Source: Ruegeria atlantica
GTDB taxonomy: Bacteria > Pseudomonadota > Alphaproteobacteria > Rhodobacterales > Rhodobacteraceae
NCBI RefSeq assembly: GCF_013032005.1
Contig: NZ_WQBE01000013.1
Span: forward strand, 62,001-126,000
Direction: 5' to 3'
Length of the DNA: 64,000 bases
In this document: piece by piece, positions 27,622-34,874 of the stretch
How positions within the stretch are numbered: position 1 is the first letter of the stretch
Layout of the letters: each line of letters begins with the position of its first letter
Made by a program: the position numbers and the translations under genes
The notes under the pieces: generated by a model
What the model was told of the DNA's origin: nothing
The model's input: the letters and a program-made list of their open reading frames with translations, nothing else
The model's database searches: none

Positions 27622-29328
27622 CTAGATGCCACTCTCTACTTCAGTCAAGATCTTCCGCGTGAATTCTCTTCTTCTGTATGGCGGGTTGCCTTGATGGTCT
27701 TTAGGTTCATTCTTTTCTGCATCAGTAATTATGCGCTTACAAACGTTGAACCTACGTTCGAATTCTTCATCGACCCAAGTTTCAGAAATCAGGCGTGAAC
27801 AGTGCGCTTGCATCTTTTTGTGAGACTGAATCTCGGGAGATACTCCAAAGGAGCGGTAATAAAGTAAGCAAAATTGATACCGGTACTTCTTTAGCCAAGC
27901 TGGTTTCAATTGTTTGAGTTTCTTGTCGATCCTGTAGAATATAACAGCGGCGGCATAGTACGCCCACAAAGACTGCCCATCAATAAACATGGTTGCTTTG
28001 TTGGCATCAAGTAATTCTCCGTAGTACCTCTGTGTGCTATGTGGCTCTTCTTTAAAAATTGCGACAAAGCTCTTCGTCAATAGCGTGAGTGTCACGACTT
28101 GCTTTTGAGTAATAGCGTGTTCTTGATACTGATTTCTTCTACGCTCATAATACAATTTTTGCCCGTTCTCTGGGTGTATGTTCGAAAAGAACTTCTCCAA
28201 TTGTTTGTGGAAGTCCTCTAGTGCAACAAAAGCCTCATCCGTCACCTGAGTTTGGCGGTTTGTTGACTTCACAATCTCATTTACAAGCTCGTCTTCTGCA
28301 ACCTCAACAATTTTTACTGGAACAAATGCATCCTCGTTTAAGTGGCTTTTGTTGAGGTATATTACATTGCTGGTTTGGCAGCCGTTAACAATTTGATAGT
28401 CTCTAAGCGTGAATTGATCAGCGACGTTTGCGACTTCCTTTGCGACGATAGTAATTCCATTGTTTAGAGCTGGTAGACGAGTTCGAGAATCTTGGCAGGT
28501 AATTGTGTTTTTTATTTCCTTGTTGACTTTGTTCTCACCCAAAAAATCTCTAATGTTCTCGGAAAAGAGATTGCGTTGTAGTTCGCCGTCAGAGTTAGAG
28601 ATTAACTTGACAAGTTCTTCACATTTTAACAAGCCAATGTATGCTTGACGAATTCCATCTATCTTCGGGAAAGCGGCATGTCGCTCAAAATTTATCGTCC
28701 GCTCAATTTTCAACCTAATTTCATCATAGCGCGTGGTCAATTTTTTCTTGTTTAAAAATTCAAAATTGACTTGGTTAAATAGGTCAAGTTCTTTTAACCG
28801 TTCGCACCCCGATCTTGATCGCGAGTCGACATTTTGATCACCCTTAAAATTGGAGGCAGTACAATAGTACATGTAGATATTTGGCCTTCTGGCCATCGAC
28901 GCAGCTTTTTGAAATACATGCGATACAAGTTTTTTTAACTCTGTTATTTCTGAACTTTCTTTCATCCCGGTATTTTTAAAGAAATTGTATACGCCTTCAC
29001 AGAATGTCCCCACTTCACTCGCCGATACCTTTGGTCCGGACTTCGATTGAATGAAGACTAGGTCGACGGAAATTCTGGTCTTATTTGCGAAGTAGTCAAT
29101 TGTTGTTGTGTCTTCTATGTGAATTCCGTTAACAAAAAATGCGACACCGTCTATGCCTGTATCGTTACTTCCCCCAACGACTATATCTTGAGTGTTGGTA
29201 AGTGACGGAAAGTCGCGTGCGATTACACAGTGGTTTGCAAAGTGTTCGAACGCTTTCCCCTGATCGCTTGAGGAAATTTCTGCTTTTTTTGTATAGTCGG
29301 AAACATAGCCATCTAAAATCGGGTCCAT
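27622..29328 (-). CDS. AIPR-family abortive infection phage resistance protein
   Basis: This 568-residue protein is visibly AT-rich compared with its neighbours. The central conserved blocks LPALNNGITIVAKEV and YQIVNGCQTSNVIYLN are the hallmark of the AIPR family, annotated as abortive infection phage resistance. The first 100 residues have Glu28, Asp60 (TGIDGVAFF) and Gln94-x-Lys96 (FIQSKSG) in the order and spacing of Mrr-like PD-(D/E)XK nucleases. I infer a nuclease-type effector or restriction-like protein. A GGAG ribosome-binding site precedes the start. It stands alone; no methylase, helicase or second defence gene is adjacent. It was probably acquired horizontally. Confidence 0.82.
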   Translation of the reverse strand: MDPILDGYVSDYTKKAEISSSDQGKAFEHFANHCVIARDFPSLTNTQDIVVGGSNDTGIDGVAFFVNGIHIEDTTTIDYFANKTRISVDLVFIQSKSGPKVSASEVGTFCEGVYNFFKNTGMKESSEITELKKLVSHVFQKAASMARRPNIYMYYCTASNFKGDQNVDSRSRSGCERLKELDLFNQVNFEFLNKKKLTTRYDEIRLKIERTINFERHAAFPKIDGIRQAYIGLLKCEELVKLISNSDGELQRNLFSENIRDFLGENKVNKEIKNTITCQDSRTRLPALNNGITIVAKEVANVADQFTLRDYQIVNGCQTSNVIYLNKSHLNEDAFVPVKIVEVAEDELVNEIVKSTNRQTQVTDEAFVALEDFHKQLEKFFSNIHPENGQKLYYERRRNQYQEHAITQKQVVTLTLLTKSFVAIFKEEPHSTQRYYGELLDANKATMFIDGQSLWAYYAAAVIFYRIDKKLKQLKPAWLKKYRYQFCLLYYRSFGVSPEIQSHKKMQAHCSRLISETWVDEEFERRFNVCKRIITDAEKNEPKDHQGNPPYRRREFTRKILTEVESGI

Positions 29329-29592
29329 TATAAATCTCCTGCTTTCATTAAGTTGCTATCAGAGAAATATTTTGCGGGAAGTCAATGCCAAAAATACAAG
29401 CATGAGTAGCATTGATCTGCTTATCTACGACTAGCCGAAAAGGTGAGGAATAGTTCCAACATCTAGTTTTTGTGTCGTCTGCCGGTTCACTTGCGCAGCG
29501 TTGCTTCCACATGTAACTGTGACCCACCTCACAGCCCCAACCCCTCCCTCCTGCTACACTTGACCCAACGGAACCCTCAGCAGGAGGCGCAG

Positions 29593-29913
29593 ATGTCCAC
29601 ATCCATGATCCCCATCATCGCCCTCGGGTCGGCGGGTCTCTATTCCGTGGCCATGATCGCGATGAAGTTCTGGTGGAAACTCCCCGGCGTGGGGCTTGGC
29701 CTGCTGATCGTTGCAACCCTGCTGGCCGGGGCGACACTGGAGCTTGCCGCGCTGCGCGACGAGCGGCTGGGCATCATCTATACCGGCATTCTGGGGGCCG
29801 AGGTCATCCTGATCGCCATCGCCTCTTACTTCCTGTTCGGCGAAAACTTCTCTGGTCGCGAAGTCGCCGGGATTGGCCTAGTCCTGGTCGGCACGGCCTT
29901 GGCATGGGCCTGA
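29593..29913 (+). CDS. Small EamA/SMR-like membrane protein
   Basis: This 106-residue protein starts after an AGGAG site (29583-29587) and has four hydrophobic segments, matching one half of a drug/metabolite transporter or an SMR monomer. ALRDERLGIIYTGILGAEVI and a C-terminal GREVAGIGLVLVGTALAW resemble EamA signatures. Such proteins act as dimers. The ion-coupling Glu of SMR proteins could be the Glu in TLELAALRDE or GAEVIL. The substrate is unknown. Confidence 0.75.
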   Translation: MSTSMIPIIALGSAGLYSVAMIAMKFWWKLPGVGLGLLIVATLLAGATLELAALRDERLGIIYTGILGAEVILIAIASYFLFGENFSGREVAGIGLVLVGTALAWA

Positions 29914-30012
29914 TCGCGCCTCGAACTTCCACTTATTCTGACCCAGATCAAGGACCACCCTCAAGCTTGGTTTTAGTGTGCGCGAAAACAGACTGGAAAA
30001 ACGAGGCACCCT

Positions 30013-30192
30013 ATGCTGACCCTGATGCTGATCCTTCACATCTTTCTTGGTTCCACCCTTGCCGGGTCCGCTGTAATTGCGGTTTTGGCAATGGGTTACA
30101 CGTCGGCGACGCATATTCTGGTCGCAGCTGTCGTGGGGTTTGTGGCGGCGTTCCCGGTTTCGTATCTGGTGGCTCGCAAGCTCGAAAGCTGA
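30013..30192 (+). CDS. Small two-helix membrane protein (59 aa)
   Basis: A short gene with GAGG eight bases before its ATG encodes 59 residues. Two hydrophobic helices, MLTLMLILHIFLGSTLAG and HILVAAVVGFVAAFPVSYL, are followed by ARKLES. From memory, close relatives recur across Rhodobacteraceae and are sometimes mislabelled 'CTP synthetase', with which they share nothing. Function is unknown. It follows the SMR-like gene by 99 bases in the same direction. Confidence 0.7.
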   Translation: MLTLMLILHIFLGSTLAGSAVIAVLAMGYTSATHILVAAVVGFVAAFPVSYLVARKLES

Positions 30193-30323
30193 TCCGTGGT
30201 GCATAGTTCCCCGCTTTAGACGCACACATCTCAATCTGTTATTGTGTCCGCGGGGGACCGCGTTTGGGCGGCTTTATTCTTCGGGTGCCTGCAACGCATG
30301 ACCCTCAGAAATGAGAGGTTATT

Positions 30324-30809
30324 ATGCACAAATTCTTAACGACGACCGCAGCCACAGTTCTGACCCTAGGCTTGTCCGCAGGTTTGGCCCAGGCCGAGAC
30401 CTATGACGGCGAAAGCAAAGGCATGGGGACGAACGCGAACCAAGTCTATGGCATCTCGGACGGGAACGCCGTGGTCAAAACGCAGACCGACTATGACAGT
30501 TTCGAAGTTACCGCCGGGCACCCGCTGGAGGGGGCAACGGGTTCGTGCTTCGGTGCGCTGCTGGTCAACGGGGCTGCGGTCTCGGGCACCGGGAATTGTG
30601 TGTTCGATACCACCTCGGGCGATAAGGCGGTGATGACCTGGACGGCCACGGGCCTTGGTGCGGATGGGGCTTTGACGGGCGACTGGACCGTCTCGGGCGG
30701 TTCGGGCAGTTGGGCCAGCGCCACCGGAAGCGGGAGTTTTTCGTCGCTGACTGATCCTGACACCAAGAAGTTTGTGAATACGATCACAGGTAGTATCACA
30801 ATCGAATAA
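30324..30809 (+). CDS. Secreted beta-rich protein of unknown function
   Basis: This 161-residue protein begins with a signal peptide (MHKFLTTTAATVLTLGLSAGLAQA). The mature part is Gly/Thr/Ser-rich with regularly alternating strands (VMTWTATGLGADGALTGDW, then VSGGSGSWASATGSGSF) and two Cys (GSCFGAL and GNCVFD) that could form a disulfide. The pattern suggests a small beta-barrel such as the dirigent/allene-oxide-cyclase-like fold; this is inference. No enzyme motif is visible. Confidence 0.65.
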   Translation: MHKFLTTTAATVLTLGLSAGLAQAETYDGESKGMGTNANQVYGISDGNAVVKTQTDYDSFEVTAGHPLEGATGSCFGALLVNGAAVSGTGNCVFDTTSGDKAVMTWTATGLGADGALTGDWTVSGGSGSWASATGSGSFSSLTDPDTKKFVNTITGSITIE

Positions 30810-30987
30810 ATCAATCTTCACAAAGGCTTGCGATAGGGGTGCGGGGTTTGACGTGCCCCCGTTCGCTGTGGATGTCTAAGGGGTCCATGAACCAATCATG
30901 AAGTTTCCCTCAGGTAAGTTGTAACTGGATCGCGCCCTTCCAATCTGTTGAGAAGGCCAGCATCGGCCCGACAGAAGGAGAGAGCCA

Positions 30988-31437
30988 ATGACCAGATACA
31001 TGACTGCCGGAGCAGCCGCTCTGGCCACGACCCTCACCCTTGGTACGGCCGCGCTGGCCGATACCGCGCCTGATCTGCGCGGTACTTGGTTGGGCTCGTA
31101 CACAACCGTTTCACCAAGCCATTATCAACGCGGCGATGAGCCCAGGTTCAATCAGGCTGAATGGATGCTGGATGTCCAGATTCAGGAAGACAACGTGTTC
31201 TGGGGTCCCAGCAAATGGCGTCGTGAAGGCGATGCCGAGTGGAACGAAAATGAGGCCACTGGCACCATCAGCCTGGACGGTTCGGGAAGTATCGGGATCA
31301 TCGAAACCTCGCCCATGATCATCGGCGCAAACGCGTTGATCGACGCCCGGTACGAAGATGGAAAGATCTATGCGGATTTCCGTAGCCTGCGTAACGGAAC
31401 GACTTACAGCACCGTTCTGGAACGTCAGGTGAACTGA
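30988..31437 (+). CDS. Secreted protein of unknown function
   Basis: This 149-residue protein has a signal peptide (MTRYMTAGAAALATTLTLGTAALA) and a mature domain starting DTAPDLRGTWLGSYTTVSP. It contains EWMLDVQIQEDNVFWGPSKW and ends in RNGTTYSTVLERQV. The 'D-L-x-G-x-W-x-G' opening is common in lipocalin-like or DUF-type beta-barrels that bind small molecules, but I cannot name the family. An AAGGAGAG ribosome-binding site precedes the ATG. It is adjacent to another small secreted protein of different sequence. Confidence 0.65.
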   Translation: MTRYMTAGAAALATTLTLGTAALADTAPDLRGTWLGSYTTVSPSHYQRGDEPRFNQAEWMLDVQIQEDNVFWGPSKWRREGDAEWNENEATGTISLDGSGSIGIIETSPMIIGANALIDARYEDGKIYADFRSLRNGTTYSTVLERQVN

Positions 31438-32273
31438 AGCGTTTCCGGCCCGATCGGTCTGTAGGGGGTACTGGCTGCGGTTTGTTGCAGCACGTAATAG
31501 GTAATCCTGATCGGGTCGGAGCGCTTCTCAAAAAGCGGAACTATGATCCCCTCGGTGAGGGGGCGGGTCGGGCGGTGATGGTGCCACCTGCGACAGGGCT
31601 CGGATTGGTCTATGCCCAAAAGCGGCGTTCCTCGGTACAGGCCAGCCGGGTTTCGCGATCCTTCAGCGCGGTATTGCAGAAAGTGGGCAATGGCGCTCGA
31701 CCCAAAACTCACATTATGTCCGCTGCGAAAAGTGGGATCGATTCTTGGAAACTTGCCTCTGGGGATCGGTGAATCTCACGGTTGTTACTAATTTGACCGA
31801 TTAATGGCCTTTGCACTCGCAGAAAGACTGCAAAATTGCGTTATTGTCGGATGATTTTATTTTTCCACCGCCAAGCCAGTGGCACTTCGAAGTTTCCAGA
31901 GTTATCCACATAAGCTTCCCGGCACATATCAACATCTTATCCCCGTCTAATTTTCATGCTGCAGTGCTATTTTCTTGTTCGAGACAGGTCCGAATGTAAC
32001 AGTCTGATTACTGCAACGGTTCTTCGGAACCTGAGCGGGGCGCAAAGGCCAGGGGGTCAGAGCGATGAGAGCGGATTTTAGGATTTGTTTTTCGTTGCAA
32101 TGATTTACCGGTGGGCAAATGGCTGATCTAGGTTTCGAATTTGGATCAGGCGATTACCCTCTCAGAAGGTCGGCGCGTGCTGTGTGGTGCCAGCAGGTAC
32201 GACGCAGCGGCTTTGGCCCTTTAGGGGGCCGGGGCAACTGGCTCGGGACGTTCCTCGGACGTGTCGACCCGGC

Positions 32274-32340
32274 AAGGCGTCAGGAGTATCCGCAAGGATG
32301 CATGCATGGACCGCGTCTGCGCACCTGACGCCTTTTCCTT
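32274..32340 (+). ncRNA. Candidate small RNA 3' end / stem-loop with T-rich tail
   Basis: AAGGCGTCAGG (32274-32284) pairs perfectly with CCTGACGCCTT (32324-32334) across a 39-base loop. A TTTTCCTTTT tract runs on from it. The loop itself contains shorter complementary stretches. Upstream, 32200-32273 is very GC-rich with further self-complementarity. This is what the 3' end of a structured RNA with intrinsic termination looks like, but no RNA family is recognised and the 5' end is unknown. Confidence 0.35.
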
Positions 32341-32393
32341 TTGCCGGACATTGGCTTGAAACAGACTGCCACTCTATCCCCTTAAAAAAGGGA

Positions 32394-32425
32394 ACGGGGT
32401 TCTTGTTTGTACACAAGAACCCCGT
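32394..32425. repeat. Perfect 13-bp inverted repeat
   Basis: ACGGGGTTCTTGT (32394-32406) and ACAAGAACCCCGT (32413-32425) form a perfect stem with a 6-base loop. No T-tract follows on either side. It may be an operator, an RNA structure or a recombination relic. It lies about 120 bases beyond the stop of the entericidin gene, so it could be a terminator for that gene read on the minus strand. Confidence 0.7.
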
Positions 32426-32546
32426 CGTGTTGTCAGAAATGCAATACCGCGTCTATGCACCTGTGATCCGCAGTTTACTGTGGATCGTGGCCGGTATCAA
32501 CTATATGTTGCGGTTCCTGCCTCGACCCAGCAATAAATGGAGTGGT

Positions 32547-32684
32547 TTACAGGTTTTCCTGCACGTCCGTGGCCGCGCCTTGAATCGCGTCGCCTGCTTT
32601 CTCGATGTCTTTGCCAGCGCCCTTTGCGGTTTCACAAGCGGTGAGGGTGAACAGGGCCAGGCCAATCAGAATTGCACGGGTCAT
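32547..32684 (-). CDS. Entericidin A/B family lipoprotein (45 aa)
   Basis: A small gene below usual length limits encodes MTRAILIGLALFTLTAC followed by ETAKGAGKDIEKAGDAI and a short acidic tail. FTLTAC is a lipobox with the acylated Cys at 17, and the KGxGKDIxKAGDAIQ core is the entericidin signature. In E. coli the entericidin locus behaves as a toxin/antidote pair of lipoproteins in stationary phase; single copies elsewhere are envelope proteins of unclear role. The start follows GGAGACACCG. Confidence 0.85.
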   Translation of the reverse strand: MTRAILIGLALFTLTACETAKGAGKDIEKAGDAIQGAATDVQENL

Positions 32685-32759
32685 CGGTGTCTCCATTTGT
32701 GTCAGTTATGTGTTGCGTAGCAGTTTTTCCCGAACGGAACCAGAGCTTTGGGTCCCGTA

Positions 32760-33554
32760 TTATTCCTTGCGGATCAACGGACCAAACAGCGCGGTTGCAA
32801 CAAAGATCAAAGCCGCCGCACAAACGATGCTGGGCCCGGCCGGCGTGTCGGCCAGATACGCGCCCCACAGCCCGCCCAATGCGGCCACAGAGCCTATGAT
32901 CGCGGCGTAGAACGCCATGGCTTCGGGTGTTCTGACCAAAGACCGCGCACCCGCTGCAGGGATTACCAGCAAGGCTGCGATCAAAAGAACGCCAACCACC
33001 TTGATTGCAACGGCCACGACCAGAGCCATGGCAAGGGTCAGCCACATTTCTTCGCGCTTTGGGTCGATATCTGAGGCGTAGGCCAGGTCCGGGTTGAGCG
33101 TGGCCACCAACAAGGCCGACCACCTCCAGATCATTAGGGCAAGGATCAATGTGCCGCCAACCCAGATTGTCGTCAAATCGGTTTTGGTGACGGCTAGGAT
33201 GTCGCCGAACAAAAAGGCGTTCAGATCCAGTCGGACATCCGCCAACAAGGCTACGGTGACCAATCCGGCTGCGAGTGCAGTATGGGCGATAACGCCCAGC
33301 AACGTGTCCATGGCAAAACCCTTACCACGCAGCAGCGTCACGGTCAGACCCATGGCCAAAGCGGCAGCGACAATAGCAGGCAGGAAGGGCAGCGAAAACG
33401 CAAGCGCCAGCGCAACCCCCAAAACCGAGGCATGCGCGGTCGCCTCACCCAGATAAGCCATGCGACGCCAAACCACGAAACAACCCAGAGGGGCCGCCGC
33501 AATTGCAACGCCAACCCCTGCAAGGGCGGCGCGTACCATAAAATCGTCCAGCAT
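32760..33554 (-). CDS. znuB: Zinc ABC transporter permease ZnuB
   Basis: This 264-residue integral membrane protein has about eight helices. It shows the metal-permease signatures RRMAYLGEATAHASVLGVAL and VKVVGVLLIAALLVIPAA, the latter being the cytoplasmic coupling segment typical of the ZnuB/TroC class. Its start overlaps the znuC stop (ATGA), showing tight coupling. It imports Zn(II) with ZnuA and ZnuC. Confidence 0.93.
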   Translation of the reverse strand: MLDDFMVRAALAGVGVAIAAAPLGCFVVWRRMAYLGEATAHASVLGVALALAFSLPFLPAIVAAALAMGLTVTLLRGKGFAMDTLLGVIAHTALAAGLVTVALLADVRLDLNAFLFGDILAVTKTDLTTIWVGGTLILALMIWRWSALLVATLNPDLAYASDIDPKREEMWLTLAMALVVAVAIKVVGVLLIAALLVIPAAGARSLVRTPEAMAFYAAIIGSVAALGGLWGAYLADTPAGPSIVCAAALIFVATALFGPLIRKE

Positions 33555-34303
33555 CAGTTGGTATTGTCCTGTGCGTGATGGTGATCGTGATGGTGGGAAT
33601 GGCTGTGCTTATGTTGATACAAAGCCATGGTGCCCTTGGTGCCGCTGCCGAACAATGCCCGGTATTCAGGTGCGTCAGCGACAGTGTTGGGCGAACCTTC
33701 ACAGCATATATGTCCGTTCAGACACAGCACTCGGTCCGAGGCCGCCATGACCACATGCAGGTCGTGGCTGACCATCACGACCGCGCAGCCCAATTCGCGG
33801 CGAACCTGTTCAATCCGTTGGTAGAACGCAGCCGCACCGGGTTGATCAAGCCCTTGTGTCGCCTCGTCCAATAGCAGCAGTTGCGGATTTTCCAGCAAAG
33901 CACGCGCCAGAAGAACGCGTTGAAACTGGCCGCCGGACAGTTTCGTCATCTGTCTGCTGCGAAGGTCGGGGACCCCGGCAATGTCTAATGCATTGACGGC
34001 GTCGCGGGCCGAGATGCGCTTGGGAAGACCTAGAAACCGCTGGACTGTCATCGGCAGGGCCGCATCAAGCGCCAGTTTCTGGGGCACATAACCGATACGC
34101 AGGCCTGGCGCGCGTTGCACGGTGCCTTGGGCAGGAGAGACCGCACCAATCATCGCGCGCAGAAGGGTCGATTTGCCCGATCCGTTTGGTCCGACAATCG
34201 TGACAATCTCGCCTTCGGAAACCGAGGCGTTCACATGTTCAAGAATGGTTCGGCCATCCACGCGAATGGACATGTCCTTCAGAGAGATCAGCGTTTTTGT
34301 CAC
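33554..34303 (-). CDS. znuC: Zinc ABC transporter ATPase ZnuC with His-rich C-terminal tail
   Basis: A GTG at 34303 overlaps the zur stop as GTGA, giving 249 residues. Walker A is GPNGSGKST (38-46), the signature is LSGGQFQR, Walker B LLLLDEATQGLD, and the switch His lies in VSHDLHVV. The last 20 residues are unusual: HKHSHSHHHDHHHAQD holds ten His, which could bind zinc at the cytoplasmic side as a sensor or buffer. Order zur-znuC-znuB with 4-base overlaps indicates one transcript controlled by Zur. Confidence 0.93.
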   Translation of the reverse strand: MTKTLISLKDMSIRVDGRTILEHVNASVSEGEIVTIVGPNGSGKSTLLRAMIGAVSPAQGTVQRAPGLRIGYVPQKLALDAALPMTVQRFLGLPKRISARDAVNALDIAGVPDLRSRQMTKLSGGQFQRVLLARALLENPQLLLLDEATQGLDQPGAAAFYQRIEQVRRELGCAVVMVSHDLHVVMAASDRVLCLNGHICCEGSPNTVADAPEYRALFGSGTKGTMALYQHKHSHSHHHDHHHAQDNTN

Positions 34304-34779
34304 GGTTGATCCCCAATGCATTCGGGGCACAGACCTTCGGCTTCGACCACAACCCGCTCGATCCGAAACCCCGAGGTGCTGGCCGCAGCGCCCAAACGGC
34401 CCTGCGTCAGCTCGGTTTCAGTTTCGGCTACAGCTTTGCAGGATCGGCAGATCAGGAAGGCCGGAATATGGTCATGGGTCGGGTGGGCGCAGGCGGTATA
34501 GGCGTTCAGTTGCTCGATCCGGTGGACAAACCCGTTCTGCACCAGAAAATCCAGTGCGCGATAAGCCACGGGCGGTTGCGAACCCATCCCCTCGGCGGAC
34601 AGGACGCTGAGGATGTCGTAGGCGCCCATTGCCCGATGTTTTTCCAGCAGAATCTCAAGTACGCGGCGCCTGACCGGTGTGAATTGCAGGCGCTGCGCTT
34701 TGCACTTTGCGTCGGCCTGAGCCAGGGCTGTGTGAACGCAATGCGTGTGGTCGTGTTGTCTGAAGCCAACTGTACTCAT
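34300..34779 (-). CDS. zur: Zinc uptake regulator Zur (Fur family)
   Basis: This 159-residue Fur-family protein has a winged HTH region (QRLQFTPVRRRVLEILLEKHRAMGAYDIL). A His/Cys set fits Zur: a His-rich N-terminus (QHDHTHCVH), CAHPTHDHIPAF, and the structural zinc motif CRSCK with a second CPEC at the C-terminus. Zinc-loaded Zur represses zinc import. It heads the zur-znuC-znuB operon and is divergent from znuA, with Zur-like operators between, so it most likely regulates itself and both units. Confidence 0.93.
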   Translation of the reverse strand: MSTVGFRQHDHTHCVHTALAQADAKCKAQRLQFTPVRRRVLEILLEKHRAMGAYDILSVLSAEGMGSQPPVAYRALDFLVQNGFVHRIEQLNAYTACAHPTHDHIPAFLICRSCKAVAETETELTQGRLGAAASTSGFRIERVVVEAEGLCPECIGDQP

Positions 34780-34806
34780 GGTGATGCGCTCCGGGTATTT
34801 TCTGCT

Positions 34807-34863
34807 TGATATGTTATAACACCAGGCTTATCAAGCGCCCAAAGAATGTGATAACATATCATC
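34807..34863. promoter_or_regulatory. Paired Zur-like operators between zur and znuA
   Basis: Two near-identical sites face each other. One is TGATATGTTATAACAC at 34807-34822 and the other GTGATAACATATCA at 34848-34861. They share the GATATGTTAT/ATAACATATC element, which resembles the TGTTATAACA palindromes bound by Zur in alphaproteobacteria. One site is near each start, as expected for zinc-dependent repression of both divergent transcripts. Confidence 0.8.
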
Positions 34864-34874
34864 TTGGAGTGCGC

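Larger units (their letters stand above)
31438..32546. other. 1.1 kb gene-poor region with hairpins and a DnaA-box-like site
   Basis: No convincing gene is visible on either strand. The first 330 bp contain a non-coding block with a GCTCGACCCAAAACTCACA / GTCCGCTGCGAAAAG pattern that, from memory, resembles debris common between Roseobacter genes. An exact TTATCCACA (a perfect DnaA-box consensus) is at 31902-31910 in an AT-rich stretch. Two strong inverted repeats lie further right and are listed separately. The region could carry a small RNA. Confidence 0.5.

Noticed and set aside
32184..32720. Plus-strand frame of 178 residues over the hairpins and entericidin gene
   Set aside because: It crosses two strong stem-loops and the antisense of a clear lipoprotein gene; composition is erratic.
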